NCBI GenBank assembly: GCA_016715365.1
Contig: JADKAM010000004.1
Coordinates: 62,001 to 126,000 of the forward strand
DNA from: Chitinophagaceae bacterium
Lineage (GTDB): Bacteria; Bacteroidota; Bacteroidia; Chitinophagales; Chitinophagaceae
Reading direction: 5' to 3'
DNA: 64,000 nt
Part shown: positions 27,528 to 36,367 of the stretch, one piece after another
Layout of the letters: every line of letters starts with the position of its first letter
Numbering within the stretch: the stretch's first letter is position 1
The notes under the pieces: generated by a model
Database searches by the model: none
What the model was told of the DNA's origin: nothing
Seen by the model: only the letters and a program-made list of their open reading frames with translations
Translations under genes and position numbers: made by a program

Positions 27528-28457
27528 TCAATTTACCATCAATTTCTCTAACTCGCCAACAACCAGTTCTGTCTCCTTATCACTCAACTCAACCGGCACA
27601 AATTTTTCGCCAATAATTTTTTCGTAGAGTTCTATGTAGCGGTTGCTGATGGTCTGTATCCATGCATCACTCATCTCAGGCACGGTTTGCCCTTCTTTGC
27701 CCATAAAATTATTTTCAATCAGCCACTCACGTACAAACTCTTTACTCAGTTGTTTCTGGCGTTCGCCTGTTGCCTGTCTTTCTTCAAATCCATCAGCATA
27801 AAAATAGCGGCTGCTGTCGGGTGTATGTATCTCATCCATCAAAACGATCTCATCGCCAATTTTGCCAAATTCATATTTTGTATCCACTAAGATCAATCCC
27901 TGTTTTGCAGCAATTTCTTTACCACGAGCAAATAATTGCAGGGCATAATTGCACAGGGTATTCCATTCAGCTTCGGTTGCTATTCCTTTCTCAATAATTT
28001 CGGCTGCCGATATATCTTCATCATGCCCTTCTTCGGCCTTGGTGCTGGGGGTAATAATGGGGCTTGGGAAGTAATCATTTTCTTTCATGCCTTCGGGCAT
28101 TTCGGTACCGCACAATATTCTTTTGCCCGCAGCATAGGTACGCCAGGCATGGCCGGTTAAATTACCTCTTACTACCATCTCAATCCTGAAAGGCTGGCAT
28201 TTTTTGCCAATGCTTACATGGGGTGCAGGAACGGATATCAGCCAGTTGGGGCATATGTCTTTGGTGGCATGCAGCATGTAGGCAGCTATCTGGTTTAATA
28301 CCTGTCCTTTAAACGGAATTGGGCGTGGTAAAATAACGTCGAAAGCCGAAATGCGGTTACTGGCAAACATTACTAAATAATTGTTGGAAATTGAGTAAAC
28401 ATCTCTTACTTTGCCGGAGTAAAAACCGGTTTGGTGCTTAAATTGGAAAGATTTCAT
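27528..28457 (-). CDS. purC: Phosphoribosylaminoimidazole-succinocarboxamide synthase
   Basis: A 309-residue SAICAR synthetase of purine synthesis, joining CAIR and aspartate with ATP. The glycine-rich N-terminus GKVRDVYSI (residues 15-23) binds ATP. FASNRISAFDVILPRPIPFK (31-50), EMVVRGNLTGHAWRTYA near 93-109 and LVDTKYEFG near 185-193 are conserved motifs, with DEIHTPDSSRYF after them. The length matches the longer, about 300-residue class rather than the 237-residue E. coli form. Its stop codon touches the trhO stop, leaving no terminator space between convergent genes. Confidence 0.96.
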   Translation of the reverse strand: MKSFQFKHQTGFYSGKVRDVYSISNNYLVMFASNRISAFDVILPRPIPFKGQVLNQIAAYMLHATKDICPNWLISVPAPHVSIGKKCQPFRIEMVVRGNLTGHAWRTYAAGKRILCGTEMPEGMKENDYFPSPIITPSTKAEEGHDEDISAAEIIEKGIATEAEWNTLCNYALQLFARGKEIAAKQGLILVDTKYEFGKIGDEIVLMDEIHTPDSSRYFYADGFEERQATGERQKQLSKEFVREWLIENNFMGKEGQTVPEMSDAWIQTISNRYIELYEKIIGEKFVPVELSDKETELVVGELEKLMVN

Positions 28458-28593
28458 GCTGCTAAAATACCAACAGCAGTTTTAAATCAATTCAAATGCA
28501 CCCAATAAGTTGTTAACAGCCATGGAAAATAAATTTTTCAGGTAGAAATAACAATGCTTAATTTGCTTAATATTTAAAACCAAAAAACGCGAT

Positions 28594-31338
28594 ATGAGAA
28601 AAGTTACAAGCTATTTGGTTGCATTTTTATTAGCTAATATCATCACGATAGGAGCTTTTGCACAAAATGTAACTATTAACGGCAATGTCAGAAACAGCAG
28701 TACTAAAGAAGGATCCGGCGCTGTTTCAGTAATAGTAAAAGGCGAAGACAACGGTACTTTTACTGATGATAAAGGAAATTTCAGGTTAACTGTGAAGAAA
28801 TTACCCGTTACACTCTTAATTTCTTCAGTAGGATATGAATTACAGGAAGTAACTGTTTCCAATGCTTCAAACCTTGCGCAGGTTGAATTTATGCCAACCA
28901 ATGCATTGGGACAGGAAGTTGTAGTTGCAGCCAACAGGGTTCCTCAAAAAATAATGGAATCACCGGTTTCTATTGAAAGGGTAAGTGCAGCCAATATCCG
29001 TAATTCGCCTGTAGCCAGTTATTATGATGCAGTAAGCAGTTTAAAAGGTGTAGATGTTACAACTTCTTCTTTAACTTTTAAAACGCCAACCACCCGTGGT
29101 TTTAACGGTAGTGGTAATACCCGTTTTAATCAGTTGGTAGATGGAATGGATAACCAGGCTCCCGGCCTGAATTTTTCTGTTGCATCAATTATTGGATTAA
29201 GCGAACTGGATGTTGATAATATGGAACTTTTGTCTGGTGCATCATCTGCATTGTATGGTGCAGGTGGTATGAATGGTACTTTACTGATCAACAGCAAAAA
29301 CCCGTTCAAATACCAGGGTTTGTCTGTATTGGTAAAAGAAGGTTTGATGCATGTAGGATCAAACAGCCAGCGTGCTGCATCTCCTTATCATAACTGGACC
29401 ATGAGATGGGCTAAAAAGGTTTCAAACAAATTTGCATTTAAGATCAATGCTGAGTTATTGCAGGCTAAAGACTGGCAGGGCCGTGATTACAGGAATTATG
29501 CCCGTGCTGCTACCGGTGGTAATGTTAAAGCAGGTACCAGGGCTTCTGACCCCAATTTTGATGGTATTAATGTTTATGGTGATGAAACGACTGCAGAAAT
29601 CAGAAGTGCTGTTTTAAATGCGATCGGATCTACAGCAGCTCCTTTTCTTAAGAACTTTATCGATACGTTGAATGGAGGTGCTGCCATCAATGTATCACGT
29701 ACCGGATATACCGAAAAAGAAGTAACCAATCCAAATACCGTAAACTTTAAATTAAGCGGTTCTTTGCATTATAAAATTACACCTCATACCGAAGCTACAT
29801 TTGCTGCATACTGGGGAACCGGTAACACAGTGTACACCGGTAGCGAAAGGTATTCTTTAAAAGATTTTAAAATGGGCCAGTACAAACTGGAATTCATTAA
29901 CAGGTACTGGTCATTAAGGGCATATACAACCCAGGAAAATGCGGGCGAATCTTATAACACAACTGTTGCTACCCGTTTATTCAATGAAAGCTGGAAACCT
30001 AGTGGTGGAGCAACCGGCTGGTTCTCTCAATATTCACAAACTTATCTGGCATTAAGGTTAGCCGGTGCAACTGATGCAGATGCTCACACAGGTGCCAGAG
30101 CACAATCAGATATCGGACGCCCTGCTGCCGGTAGCGCACAGTTTACCAAATCATACGATTCAATACGTAAAATGCCTATTAAACTGGGTGGCGCCCTATT
30201 ACTGGATAAATCAGATTTATACAGTCTTGAAGGAAATTATAACCTGAGCCATTTAACCGGCAAATGGGTTGATATGTTAATTGGCGGTAGCTATAAACAA
30301 TATGTGCTTAATTCAGGCGGAACTTTATTTGCCGATTCAATTGACAGAATTAAAATCTCTGAATATGGTGCTTATATGCAACTGAGCCGTAAAATTATGA
30401 ACCGTGTTCATTTAACCGTATCTGGCCGTTATGATAAGAACGAGAATTTTAAAGGAAGGGTAACTCCAAGAGCAACTGCTTTGATCAAAATAAAGGAAAA
30501 CAATAATTTCCGTTTATCTTATCAAACTGCTTACCGTTTCCCTTCTAACCAACAGCAATTTATAAACCTGGCTGTAGGTAGCAACGTTTATTTAATTGGT
30601 GGTAACCCTGGTTTCAGAGAGTACTATAATTTCGCAGCAAAACCGGTTTATGATTTTGATGCCCTCAGAGCAGGTAACATCGTAGCATTTAACCCACAGA
30701 ATTTGAAACCTGAATCTCTGTCTTCTTTTGAGGGTGGATTTAAAGGGCTGATGATGAAGGGTAAACTACTGGTTGATGTATATGGTTACTATGGAACTTA
30801 TAAAGATTTCCTTGGAAGAAAAGTTACCGTTCAGTCAAGTGGCGCTGCCATTGCTTTGGGCGATACCCTAAACGGCAGAAGGCTTTCAATACCTGTTAAC
30901 TCAACCGATAAAGTTAAAACCTACGGTTTTGGTTTAAGTTTAGATTACAGATTGCCATGGAATTTTACAATTGGAGGCAATATTGCTTCGGATATATTGA
31001 AAGATGTACCTGCAACTTTTGTTGCTTATTTCAATGCGCCCAAATATAAGGCTAATGTGAACCTGGGTAACTCAGGTTTTGGTCCGGGCAAACGTTTAGG
31101 ATTTAATGTTGCCTACCGTTACCAGGGAGCTTTCCTTTACCAGGGCGATTTTGCAACCGGCAACTTACCCGTTGTTCACACACTGGATGCACAGGTTAGT
31201 TTAAAACTGCCTAAAGCAAATAAGTCGGTAATTAAACTGGGTGCAACTAATTTGCTGAACCAATACTATTATAACGCAATTGGAAATTCACAGGTGGGTG
31301 GTTTATACTACGTAAGCTTTGGATATAACATTTATTAA
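28594..31338 (+). CDS. TonB-dependent receptor
   Basis: A 914-residue outer-membrane receptor. The signal peptide ends near IGAFAQ (residue 24). A CarboxypepD_reg domain follows (INGNVRNSSTKEGSGAVSVI, about 28-105). The plug domain (about 115-240) includes SPVSIERVSAANIRNSP, TTRGFNGSGNTRFNQLVDGM and VDNMELLSGASSALYGAGGM. The barrel ends in an aromatic residue within YYVSFGYNIY, as expected for BAM recognition. Unlike the SusC-type gene at 38066 it lacks a SusD partner and is instead followed, after 48 bases, by a fasciclin lipoprotein. The substrate is unknown. Confidence 0.9.
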   Translation: MRKVTSYLVAFLLANIITIGAFAQNVTINGNVRNSSTKEGSGAVSVIVKGEDNGTFTDDKGNFRLTVKKLPVTLLISSVGYELQEVTVSNASNLAQVEFMPTNALGQEVVVAANRVPQKIMESPVSIERVSAANIRNSPVASYYDAVSSLKGVDVTTSSLTFKTPTTRGFNGSGNTRFNQLVDGMDNQAPGLNFSVASIIGLSELDVDNMELLSGASSALYGAGGMNGTLLINSKNPFKYQGLSVLVKEGLMHVGSNSQRAASPYHNWTMRWAKKVSNKFAFKINAELLQAKDWQGRDYRNYARAATGGNVKAGTRASDPNFDGINVYGDETTAEIRSAVLNAIGSTAAPFLKNFIDTLNGGAAINVSRTGYTEKEVTNPNTVNFKLSGSLHYKITPHTEATFAAYWGTGNTVYTGSERYSLKDFKMGQYKLEFINRYWSLRAYTTQENAGESYNTTVATRLFNESWKPSGGATGWFSQYSQTYLALRLAGATDADAHTGARAQSDIGRPAAGSAQFTKSYDSIRKMPIKLGGALLLDKSDLYSLEGNYNLSHLTGKWVDMLIGGSYKQYVLNSGGTLFADSIDRIKISEYGAYMQLSRKIMNRVHLTVSGRYDKNENFKGRVTPRATALIKIKENNNFRLSYQTAYRFPSNQQQFINLAVGSNVYLIGGNPGFREYYNFAAKPVYDFDALRAGNIVAFNPQNLKPESLSSFEGGFKGLMMKGKLLVDVYGYYGTYKDFLGRKVTVQSSGAAIALGDTLNGRRLSIPVNSTDKVKTYGFGLSLDYRLPWNFTIGGNIASDILKDVPATFVAYFNAPKYKANVNLGNSGFGPGKRLGFNVAYRYQGAFLYQGDFATGNLPVVHTLDAQVSLKLPKANKSVIKLGATNLLNQYYYNAIGNSQVGGLYYVSFGYNIY

Positions 31339-31386
31339 TCTGTTAGTATAAATTGTATCAAACAAACAACAAATAAAATTTAAATT

Positions 31387-32616
31387 ATGAAATATATAGC
31401 TAAAAGGATTAAGATTCATTTTTTGCTGGCCATTGCAGCAATGATGTTTATTTTATCTTCCTGTAATAAGGATGTGGAGCAGTTTGCAACACCGGTAGTT
31501 GTTACGCCGGCAGGTCTTGCATTGGGTGAAACCATTGCTACCATACCTGATGACAGTTTATATTACAAGCTGATTGTAAGGGGAGGGATGCTGACAACAA
31601 TAAATAACAAGGCAAACCAATTTACAATGATTGTACCAAACAATGCTGCCATGCGGCAGTTCTGCGTTGCTCTTGGTGCTCCTGCCGGCCAGCCAGATGC
31701 GGTTTATGCTGGATTTATCAGTACCCTTATTCCTGTAGCGAATGCAGCAAGTATTGTTAGCTTTAACATGATGCCCCAAAAAATAACTACTGCAAGTATA
31801 CCAGGTACATTCCCTAATTTCTTTTATCCTACCAATTTAAATCCAACAACTGGTACTCCTGGGTTTAATCCATTGGTAAGATTGTTGACTTTCCCCAGCA
31901 CCCGCAATGGTAACTGGATAAATAATATACCTCTTTTAGCAGTTAATTTAGCCGCAGCCAATGGTGTAATACATACAGCCGCTGCTATGCCTGCACCTCC
32001 ACAAAAGGTTTTGGCGCAAAGAATTTTTGCTGATGCAGATATGACCTATTTAGCTGCTGCTATCAATCGTGCCGACAGTGGTGTTGCTCCTACAACATCT
32101 GCAAGCCTTGTTTGGGTGTTGAGTAATTTTGGACCAAATATTACCGTATTTGCGCCAACTAATCTTGCATTCCAGCAATTACTTACTGTCCAGATAACAC
32201 AGGCTTTAATTGCGCAGGGTGTACCGCCTTTAACTGCTGCTGCACAAGCTGCATTTCTTGCATCTACTCCTGCAGTATTCAGTACTCCTGCTTTATATCC
32301 TGTACTTACACCAATGGTTGTAAAAGGAATAGTAGTTTATCATCTGCTGGGAAGCAGGGCATTCTTAAACAATTTCCCTACTGCAGCAACATCTTATCCT
32401 ACTTTGTTAAACAGTGCAGTACCAACACACCCGGGGGTAAGTTTAAACTGCACTTTTACCGGTCCGTTTGTTAGTGCTGCTACAGTAAAAGGGATTGCTA
32501 ATCCTACAGCATCCAATATTTTAATTAATCCAACACCAGAGCCTAATGGTACAAGCGACCAGTTCTTTGTTAATGGAGTAATTCATAAAATAGACCAGGT
32601 TTTAAGGCCTCAATAA
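31387..32616 (+). CDS. Fasciclin-domain lipoprotein
   Basis: A 409-residue lipoprotein (lipobox FILSSC, Cys26) with two FAS1 modules. The first, about residues 50-205, has FTMIVPNNAAMRQFC (FAS1 H1-type motif). The second, about 215-409, has ITVFAPTNLAFQQLL, VVYHLLGSRAFLNNF (the YH motif) and the terminal VNGVIHKIDQVLRP. FAS1 domains mediate adhesion or ligand binding. The gene follows the TonB receptor after 48 bases and ends at a strong terminator, so the pair is probably one transcript in which the lipoprotein may act as a surface accessory of the receptor (inference). Confidence 0.87.
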   Translation: MKYIAKRIKIHFLLAIAAMMFILSSCNKDVEQFATPVVVTPAGLALGETIATIPDDSLYYKLIVRGGMLTTINNKANQFTMIVPNNAAMRQFCVALGAPAGQPDAVYAGFISTLIPVANAASIVSFNMMPQKITTASIPGTFPNFFYPTNLNPTTGTPGFNPLVRLLTFPSTRNGNWINNIPLLAVNLAAANGVIHTAAAMPAPPQKVLAQRIFADADMTYLAAAINRADSGVAPTTSASLVWVLSNFGPNITVFAPTNLAFQQLLTVQITQALIAQGVPPLTAAAQAAFLASTPAVFSTPALYPVLTPMVVKGIVVYHLLGSRAFLNNFPTAATSYPTLLNSAVPTHPGVSLNCTFTGPFVSAATVKGIANPTASNILINPTPEPNGTSDQFFVNGVIHKIDQVLRPQ

Positions 32617-32632
32617 TATTTGTTAGATATAA

Positions 32633-32668
32633 AAAAAACGGGCTTCTGATTTCAGAAGCCCGTTTTTT
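32633..32668. terminator. Bidirectional hairpin terminator
   Basis: AAAAAACGGGCTTCTGA pairs with TCAGAAGCCCGTTTTTT around a 2-base loop. The A and T tracts on the two sides allow it to end both the fasciclin transcript (plus) and the ychF transcript (minus). Confidence 0.9.
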
Positions 32669-32684
32669 ATGCTGGTCTTTTTAA

Positions 32685-33782
32685 TTACACATTAAACCTG
32701 AAATGCATCACATCTCCATCCTGCACCAGGTATTCTTTACCTTCAATACGCAGCCTTCCATTATCACGGCAGGCAGCTTCAGAACCATATTTTAAAAAAT
32801 CATCGTAGGCAATTACTTCCGCTTTAATAAAGCCTTTTTCAAAATCGGTATGTATTACACTGGCTGCCTGTGGTGCCTTCCAGCCTTTCTCTATTGTCCA
32901 TGCCCTTACTTCCTGCACACCTGCGGTGAAATAGGTTGACAGGTTTAAAAGTTTATAGGTTGAATGGATCAAACGGTCGAGGGCGGGTTCTACCATTTTG
33001 TATTCTTCCATGAACATCGCTTTATCTTCCGGGTTTTCAAATTCGGCGATCTGCGCTTCAATGGCATTGGTCATAACAATCACTTCGTTGCCTTCGTTCT
33101 TTACTGCTTCAATCAATGCTGCAGAATATTTATTGCCGGTATGCATGCTGGCTTCATCTACATTGGCAACATATAAAATGTGTTTATCAGTAAGTAAGAA
33201 CAGATCTGCAATGGCTGATTTATCTTCTTTGGATAAACCCAGGCTGATGATATTCTTTCCTTCTTCCAGGTGCTTTTTGCATTGAATCAGTGTCTCCAGT
33301 TCCACCTTCATCTTAGGATCGGTCTTGGCCATTTTTTCGGTGCGCTGCATTTTCTTATCTACACTTTCCAGGTCTTTCAACTGCAGTTCGGTTTCAATAA
33401 TTTCTTTATCGCTAACCGGGTTGATGGGGCCTTCATCCCTTAAAATATTATCATCTTCAAAACAGCGAACTACATGTATGATGGCATCCACCTCACGAAT
33501 GTTGGCTAAAAATTTATTGCCCAATCCTTCGCCTTTGCTGGCGCCACGAACCAGTCCGGCAATATCCACAATTTCAATCTGAGTAGGTACGGTCCTGTCG
33601 GGAATTACCAGTTCGGCCAGTTTATCCAAACGGGGGTCGGGTACATTTACCAGGCCTGTATTGGGCTCAATGGTACAAAAACGGTAATTGCTGGCCTGTG
33701 CCTTGGCACTGTTACTAACCGCATTAAATAAGGTTGATTTGCCTACATTGGGTAATCCTACTATTCCTGCTTTTAAAGCCAT
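32685..33782 (-). CDS. ychF: Redox-regulated ATPase YchF (Obg-like)
   Basis: A 365-residue P-loop protein of the TRAFAC class. G1 is GLPNVGKS (residues 9-16), the switch region is DIAGLVRGASKGEGLGNKFL near 72-91, and VANVDE is near 200, the region of the NxxE motif that favours ATP. The C-terminal TGS domain covers about 280-365 (AWTIEKGWKAPQAA, IHTDFEKGFIKAEVI). It is a ribosome-associated ATPase linked to translation and stress control. Confidence 0.96.
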   Translation of the reverse strand: MALKAGIVGLPNVGKSTLFNAVSNSAKAQASNYRFCTIEPNTGLVNVPDPRLDKLAELVIPDRTVPTQIEIVDIAGLVRGASKGEGLGNKFLANIREVDAIIHVVRCFEDDNILRDEGPINPVSDKEIIETELQLKDLESVDKKMQRTEKMAKTDPKMKVELETLIQCKKHLEEGKNIISLGLSKEDKSAIADLFLLTDKHILYVANVDEASMHTGNKYSAALIEAVKNEGNEVIVMTNAIEAQIAEFENPEDKAMFMEEYKMVEPALDRLIHSTYKLLNLSTYFTAGVQEVRAWTIEKGWKAPQAASVIHTDFEKGFIKAEVIAYDDFLKYGSEAACRDNGRLRIEGKEYLVQDGDVMHFRFNV

Positions 33783-33793
33783 GGCGTATTTAT

Positions 33794-33985
33794 GATTTTA
33801 GATTTGCGATTTTAGATTTCTTCAGGCGGTTACTTTATTTTGTATTGATAACAGGCTTTAAAATCGGACGCAAAGGTAAGGTTTAGCTTTAGATAATTAA
33901 TTGGCATTAAAATACTATTTTCATACCCTATTGAACTGTCGGTGGTTGAAAAAAATCTAAATTCTACAATCCTCAATCTAAAATT
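33794..33985. repeat. Iterated AT-rich words in opposite orientations between ychF and the SpmAB-like gene
   Basis: GATTTTAGATTT occurs at 33794-33805 and 33808-33819, and complementary-style words (AAATCTAAATTC at 33954-33965, AATCTAAAATT at 33974-33984) lie on the far side. The arrays flank a central region that holds the ychF promoter box. Confidence 0.6.
33871..33878 (-). promoter_or_regulatory. -7 box for ychF
   Basis: TACCTTTG on the minus strand matches TAnnTTTG and lies about 89 bases before the ATG at 33782. No clear -33 partner. Confidence 0.4.
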
Positions 33986-33990
33986 GCACT

Positions 33991-35484
33991 ATGGCTTTAA
34001 GCAGAATCTGGTCGGCATTTATCATTATAGCTTTATTGGTGGCAGGTTATCATTTCATGTTTAATAAAAGCCGGGATGATATTTTTGGACGTATGGTTAC
34101 CGGTACTTCTAAGGATGATTATAAGTTCGTATCCATATTAGACAGCAGTTCAACAGCCGCACTTTCAAAAGAAATGAAAGATTATGGATATATTTTACAG
34201 AAGGAGGCGGATAAAGAAACCAAGTATATAGTGACCAACCCGGTTACAAATGACAGTGCTTTAAAATTACAATCAAAATTTGCAGGTGCAAGGATTGTAG
34301 CCCCGGACTATATTGTGGGCAGAAAGCAAAAACCGATGGATGGTGTGATAGCCACCTGTACTACTGCTGTAAACATCTGTATAGGTTTAATTGGCATCAT
34401 GGCTTTGTTTATGGGGTTTATGAGTATTGCCGAAAGGGCCGGCGGAATTCGCTTTTTATCCAGGATCGTAGGTCCGTTTTTTTCAAAGCTGTTTCCCGAA
34501 GTACCAAAGGGGCATCCGGCGCACGGGCATATTATGATGAATTTCAGCGCCAACATGCTGGGGCTTGATAATGCAGCCACCCCTTTTGGTATTAAAGCAA
34601 TGGAAAGTTTACAGGAACTGAATCCCAAAAAAGATACAGCCAGCAACGCACAGATCATGTTCCTGTGTTTGCATGCAGCGGGCCTTGCATTAATTCCAAC
34701 ATCGGTAATTGCAGTAAGGGCAGTTACCGTAGGCATTAATGGTACCAAGGCTGCCAACCCAACAGATATTTTTATTCCCTGCCTGGTGGCAACCTTTACA
34801 GCAACCATGGCGGCTTTGCTGATCGTTTCTTTTAAACAAAAAATTAAACTGCTTCAACCGGTTATATTGGGTTGGGTACTGGGTATTTCTGCTATCATTG
34901 CCTTACTGGTATTTTTTATAAGCGGTTTAAATACGGTTGGTGTAAATATCTTTAGTGAGCAGTTAAGCACCGGCATAATCCTGCTCATTTTTTTTATCAT
35001 TGTTTTGGGAGGGTTGTATAAAAAGATAAATGTTTTTGATGCTTTTATAGAAGGCGCCAAAGGTGGTTTTGAAGTAGCTGTAAAAATTATTCCTTACCTG
35101 GTAGGTATGCTGGTGGCTATTTCTCTTTTACGAACCAGCGGTACTTTTGATGTAATTATAGAAGGTATAAAAACCATGTTTGCAGCATTGGGTGCCGACA
35201 CCCGGTTTGTAGATGGTTTACCTACTGCATTAATTAAACCCATGAGTGGGAGTGGCGCCAGGGGCATGATGGTGGATACCATGCGTACCTTTGAACCTGA
35301 TTCATTTGCCGGTAGGCTTGCCTGTGTTTTACAAGGCAGCAGTGATACTACATTTTATGTGATTGCTGTTTATTTTGGCGCCGTAGCAGTTAAAAACACC
35401 CGGTATACCATCGGAGCTATGTTGCTTGCCGATCTGGTGGGCATCATTACAAGCATTGTGGTTTGTTATTTGTTTTTTGGATAG
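33991..35484 (+). CDS. Fused SpmA/SpmB-like nucleoside-recognition (Gate) domain membrane protein
   Basis: A 497-residue integral membrane protein with about ten hydrophobic segments. After an N-terminal anchor and a soluble section of about 90 residues, an SpmA-like half (about 115-290) contains MMNFSANMLGLDNAATPFGI, the conserved Gate-domain signature. The SpmB-like half (about 320-497) contains FIEGAKGGFEVAVKIIPYLV and a SGSGARGMMVDTM segment near 412-424. Fused SpmA-SpmB proteins are common in Bacteroidota, which do not sporulate. Nucleoside or related transport is suggested by the domain, but the substrate is not known. Confidence 0.87.
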   Translation: MALSRIWSAFIIIALLVAGYHFMFNKSRDDIFGRMVTGTSKDDYKFVSILDSSSTAALSKEMKDYGYILQKEADKETKYIVTNPVTNDSALKLQSKFAGARIVAPDYIVGRKQKPMDGVIATCTTAVNICIGLIGIMALFMGFMSIAERAGGIRFLSRIVGPFFSKLFPEVPKGHPAHGHIMMNFSANMLGLDNAATPFGIKAMESLQELNPKKDTASNAQIMFLCLHAAGLALIPTSVIAVRAVTVGINGTKAANPTDIFIPCLVATFTATMAALLIVSFKQKIKLLQPVILGWVLGISAIIALLVFFISGLNTVGVNIFSEQLSTGIILLIFFIIVLGGLYKKINVFDAFIEGAKGGFEVAVKIIPYLVGMLVAISLLRTSGTFDVIIEGIKTMFAALGADTRFVDGLPTALIKPMSGSGARGMMVDTMRTFEPDSFAGRLACVLQGSSDTTFYVIAVYFGAVAVKNTRYTIGAMLLADLVGIITSIVVCYLFFG

Positions 35485-35503
35485 AAGTAAAAACTATTGG
35501 TAT

Positions 35504-35536
35504 AAAAAAAGCTTTCCAAATGGAAAGCTTTTTTTT
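35504..35536. terminator. Hairpin terminator after the SpmAB-like gene
   Basis: AAAAAAAGCTTTCCA (35504-35518) pairs with TGGAAAGCTTTTTTT (35521-35535) and is followed by T. It could also serve the convergent DUF4397 gene. Confidence 0.88.
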
Positions 35537-35559
35537 ATATGCTTGAATCTCCTTTTAAA

Positions 35560-36348
35560 TTACCTGTTGGTAAAAGAAGTTAATACTCTTGCACGGGGCG
35601 TACCGGTGATATTTCCTGTACAGTAAACCGTATAAACCCTTGCAGAAGTAGGAAAGAACCCATTAATAGTACCCAGGACAGTTGCAGGTGCAGATACTTT
35701 TCTTAACTGCAATGTGTCACTGGTAATAAATGTAGGCAGCTCAACCATTGGAGTTGCATTTTTATAAAGCTGTCCGCTGAATATGACTGCATTTAACCGC
35801 TTCGAAAATACTTCCAGCGTATCAGTACTGGGTATCATATTTACAAACCTGGCCCTGAAATAACCAACAGGCGCATCATTAATGAGTTCCTGGATTGGAA
35901 CCACATAAGGATTTAAAGGCGTTGGGTTAGGTGTTGTATCAGCAATATAAAATGTTGTATAGCTGTTTATACCCAGATCGTAATTCTTATTGCTTATGGT
36001 ATCGCCCGCTACCGGTGTATTGTTGGTTCTGTTCAATATTACTTTTATATTGATAGCCAATCCCGGTGCAACTGCGGTATAAGACGGTGAAAGCGGAAAT
36101 GAACCGCCATGCCCAAGTGGGGCAGCATTGATCTTGGCACCATTTACATACACATTAACTGATGGCCCTGATGCAGGTGTAACTGTTGAAGGGTTAGAAG
36201 CCGCATAGGTATTGATGAATTTTACGTAGGCTACATTATTAGCATAATTAACCGGAAGTATGGTTAATGATTCATTCTTATCATAGCACGAGTTAATTAC
36301 CAGAATACTTACTACAGCTGTTATGAGAATTTTAAATTTATTTGTCAT
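35560..36348 (-). CDS. DUF4397 domain lipoprotein
   Basis: A protein of about 262 residues with a lipobox (VINSC, Cys21). The following beta-rich modules include YANNVAYVKFINTYAA, VNVYVNGAKINAAP and GYFRARFVNMIPSTDTLEVF, the repeated Ig-like pattern of DUF4397. I chose the ATG at 36348 (MTNKFKIL); a longer frame from 36381 would place 11 charged residues before the signal peptide. It is the last gene of the SusC/SusD cluster, 19 bases after the susD stop. It is probably a surface lipoprotein accompanying the uptake system. Confidence 0.82.
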   Translation of the reverse strand: MTNKFKILITAVVSILVINSCYDKNESLTILPVNYANNVAYVKFINTYAASNPSTVTPASGPSVNVYVNGAKINAAPLGHGGSFPLSPSYTAVAPGLAINIKVILNRTNNTPVAGDTISNKNYDLGINSYTTFYIADTTPNPTPLNPYVVPIQELINDAPVGYFRARFVNMIPSTDTLEVFSKRLNAVIFSGQLYKNATPMVELPTFITSDTLQLRKVSAPATVLGTINGFFPTSARVYTVYCTGNITGTPRARVLTSFTNR

Positions 36349-36367
36349 TTTCTGTTTTTTTTTGAGA

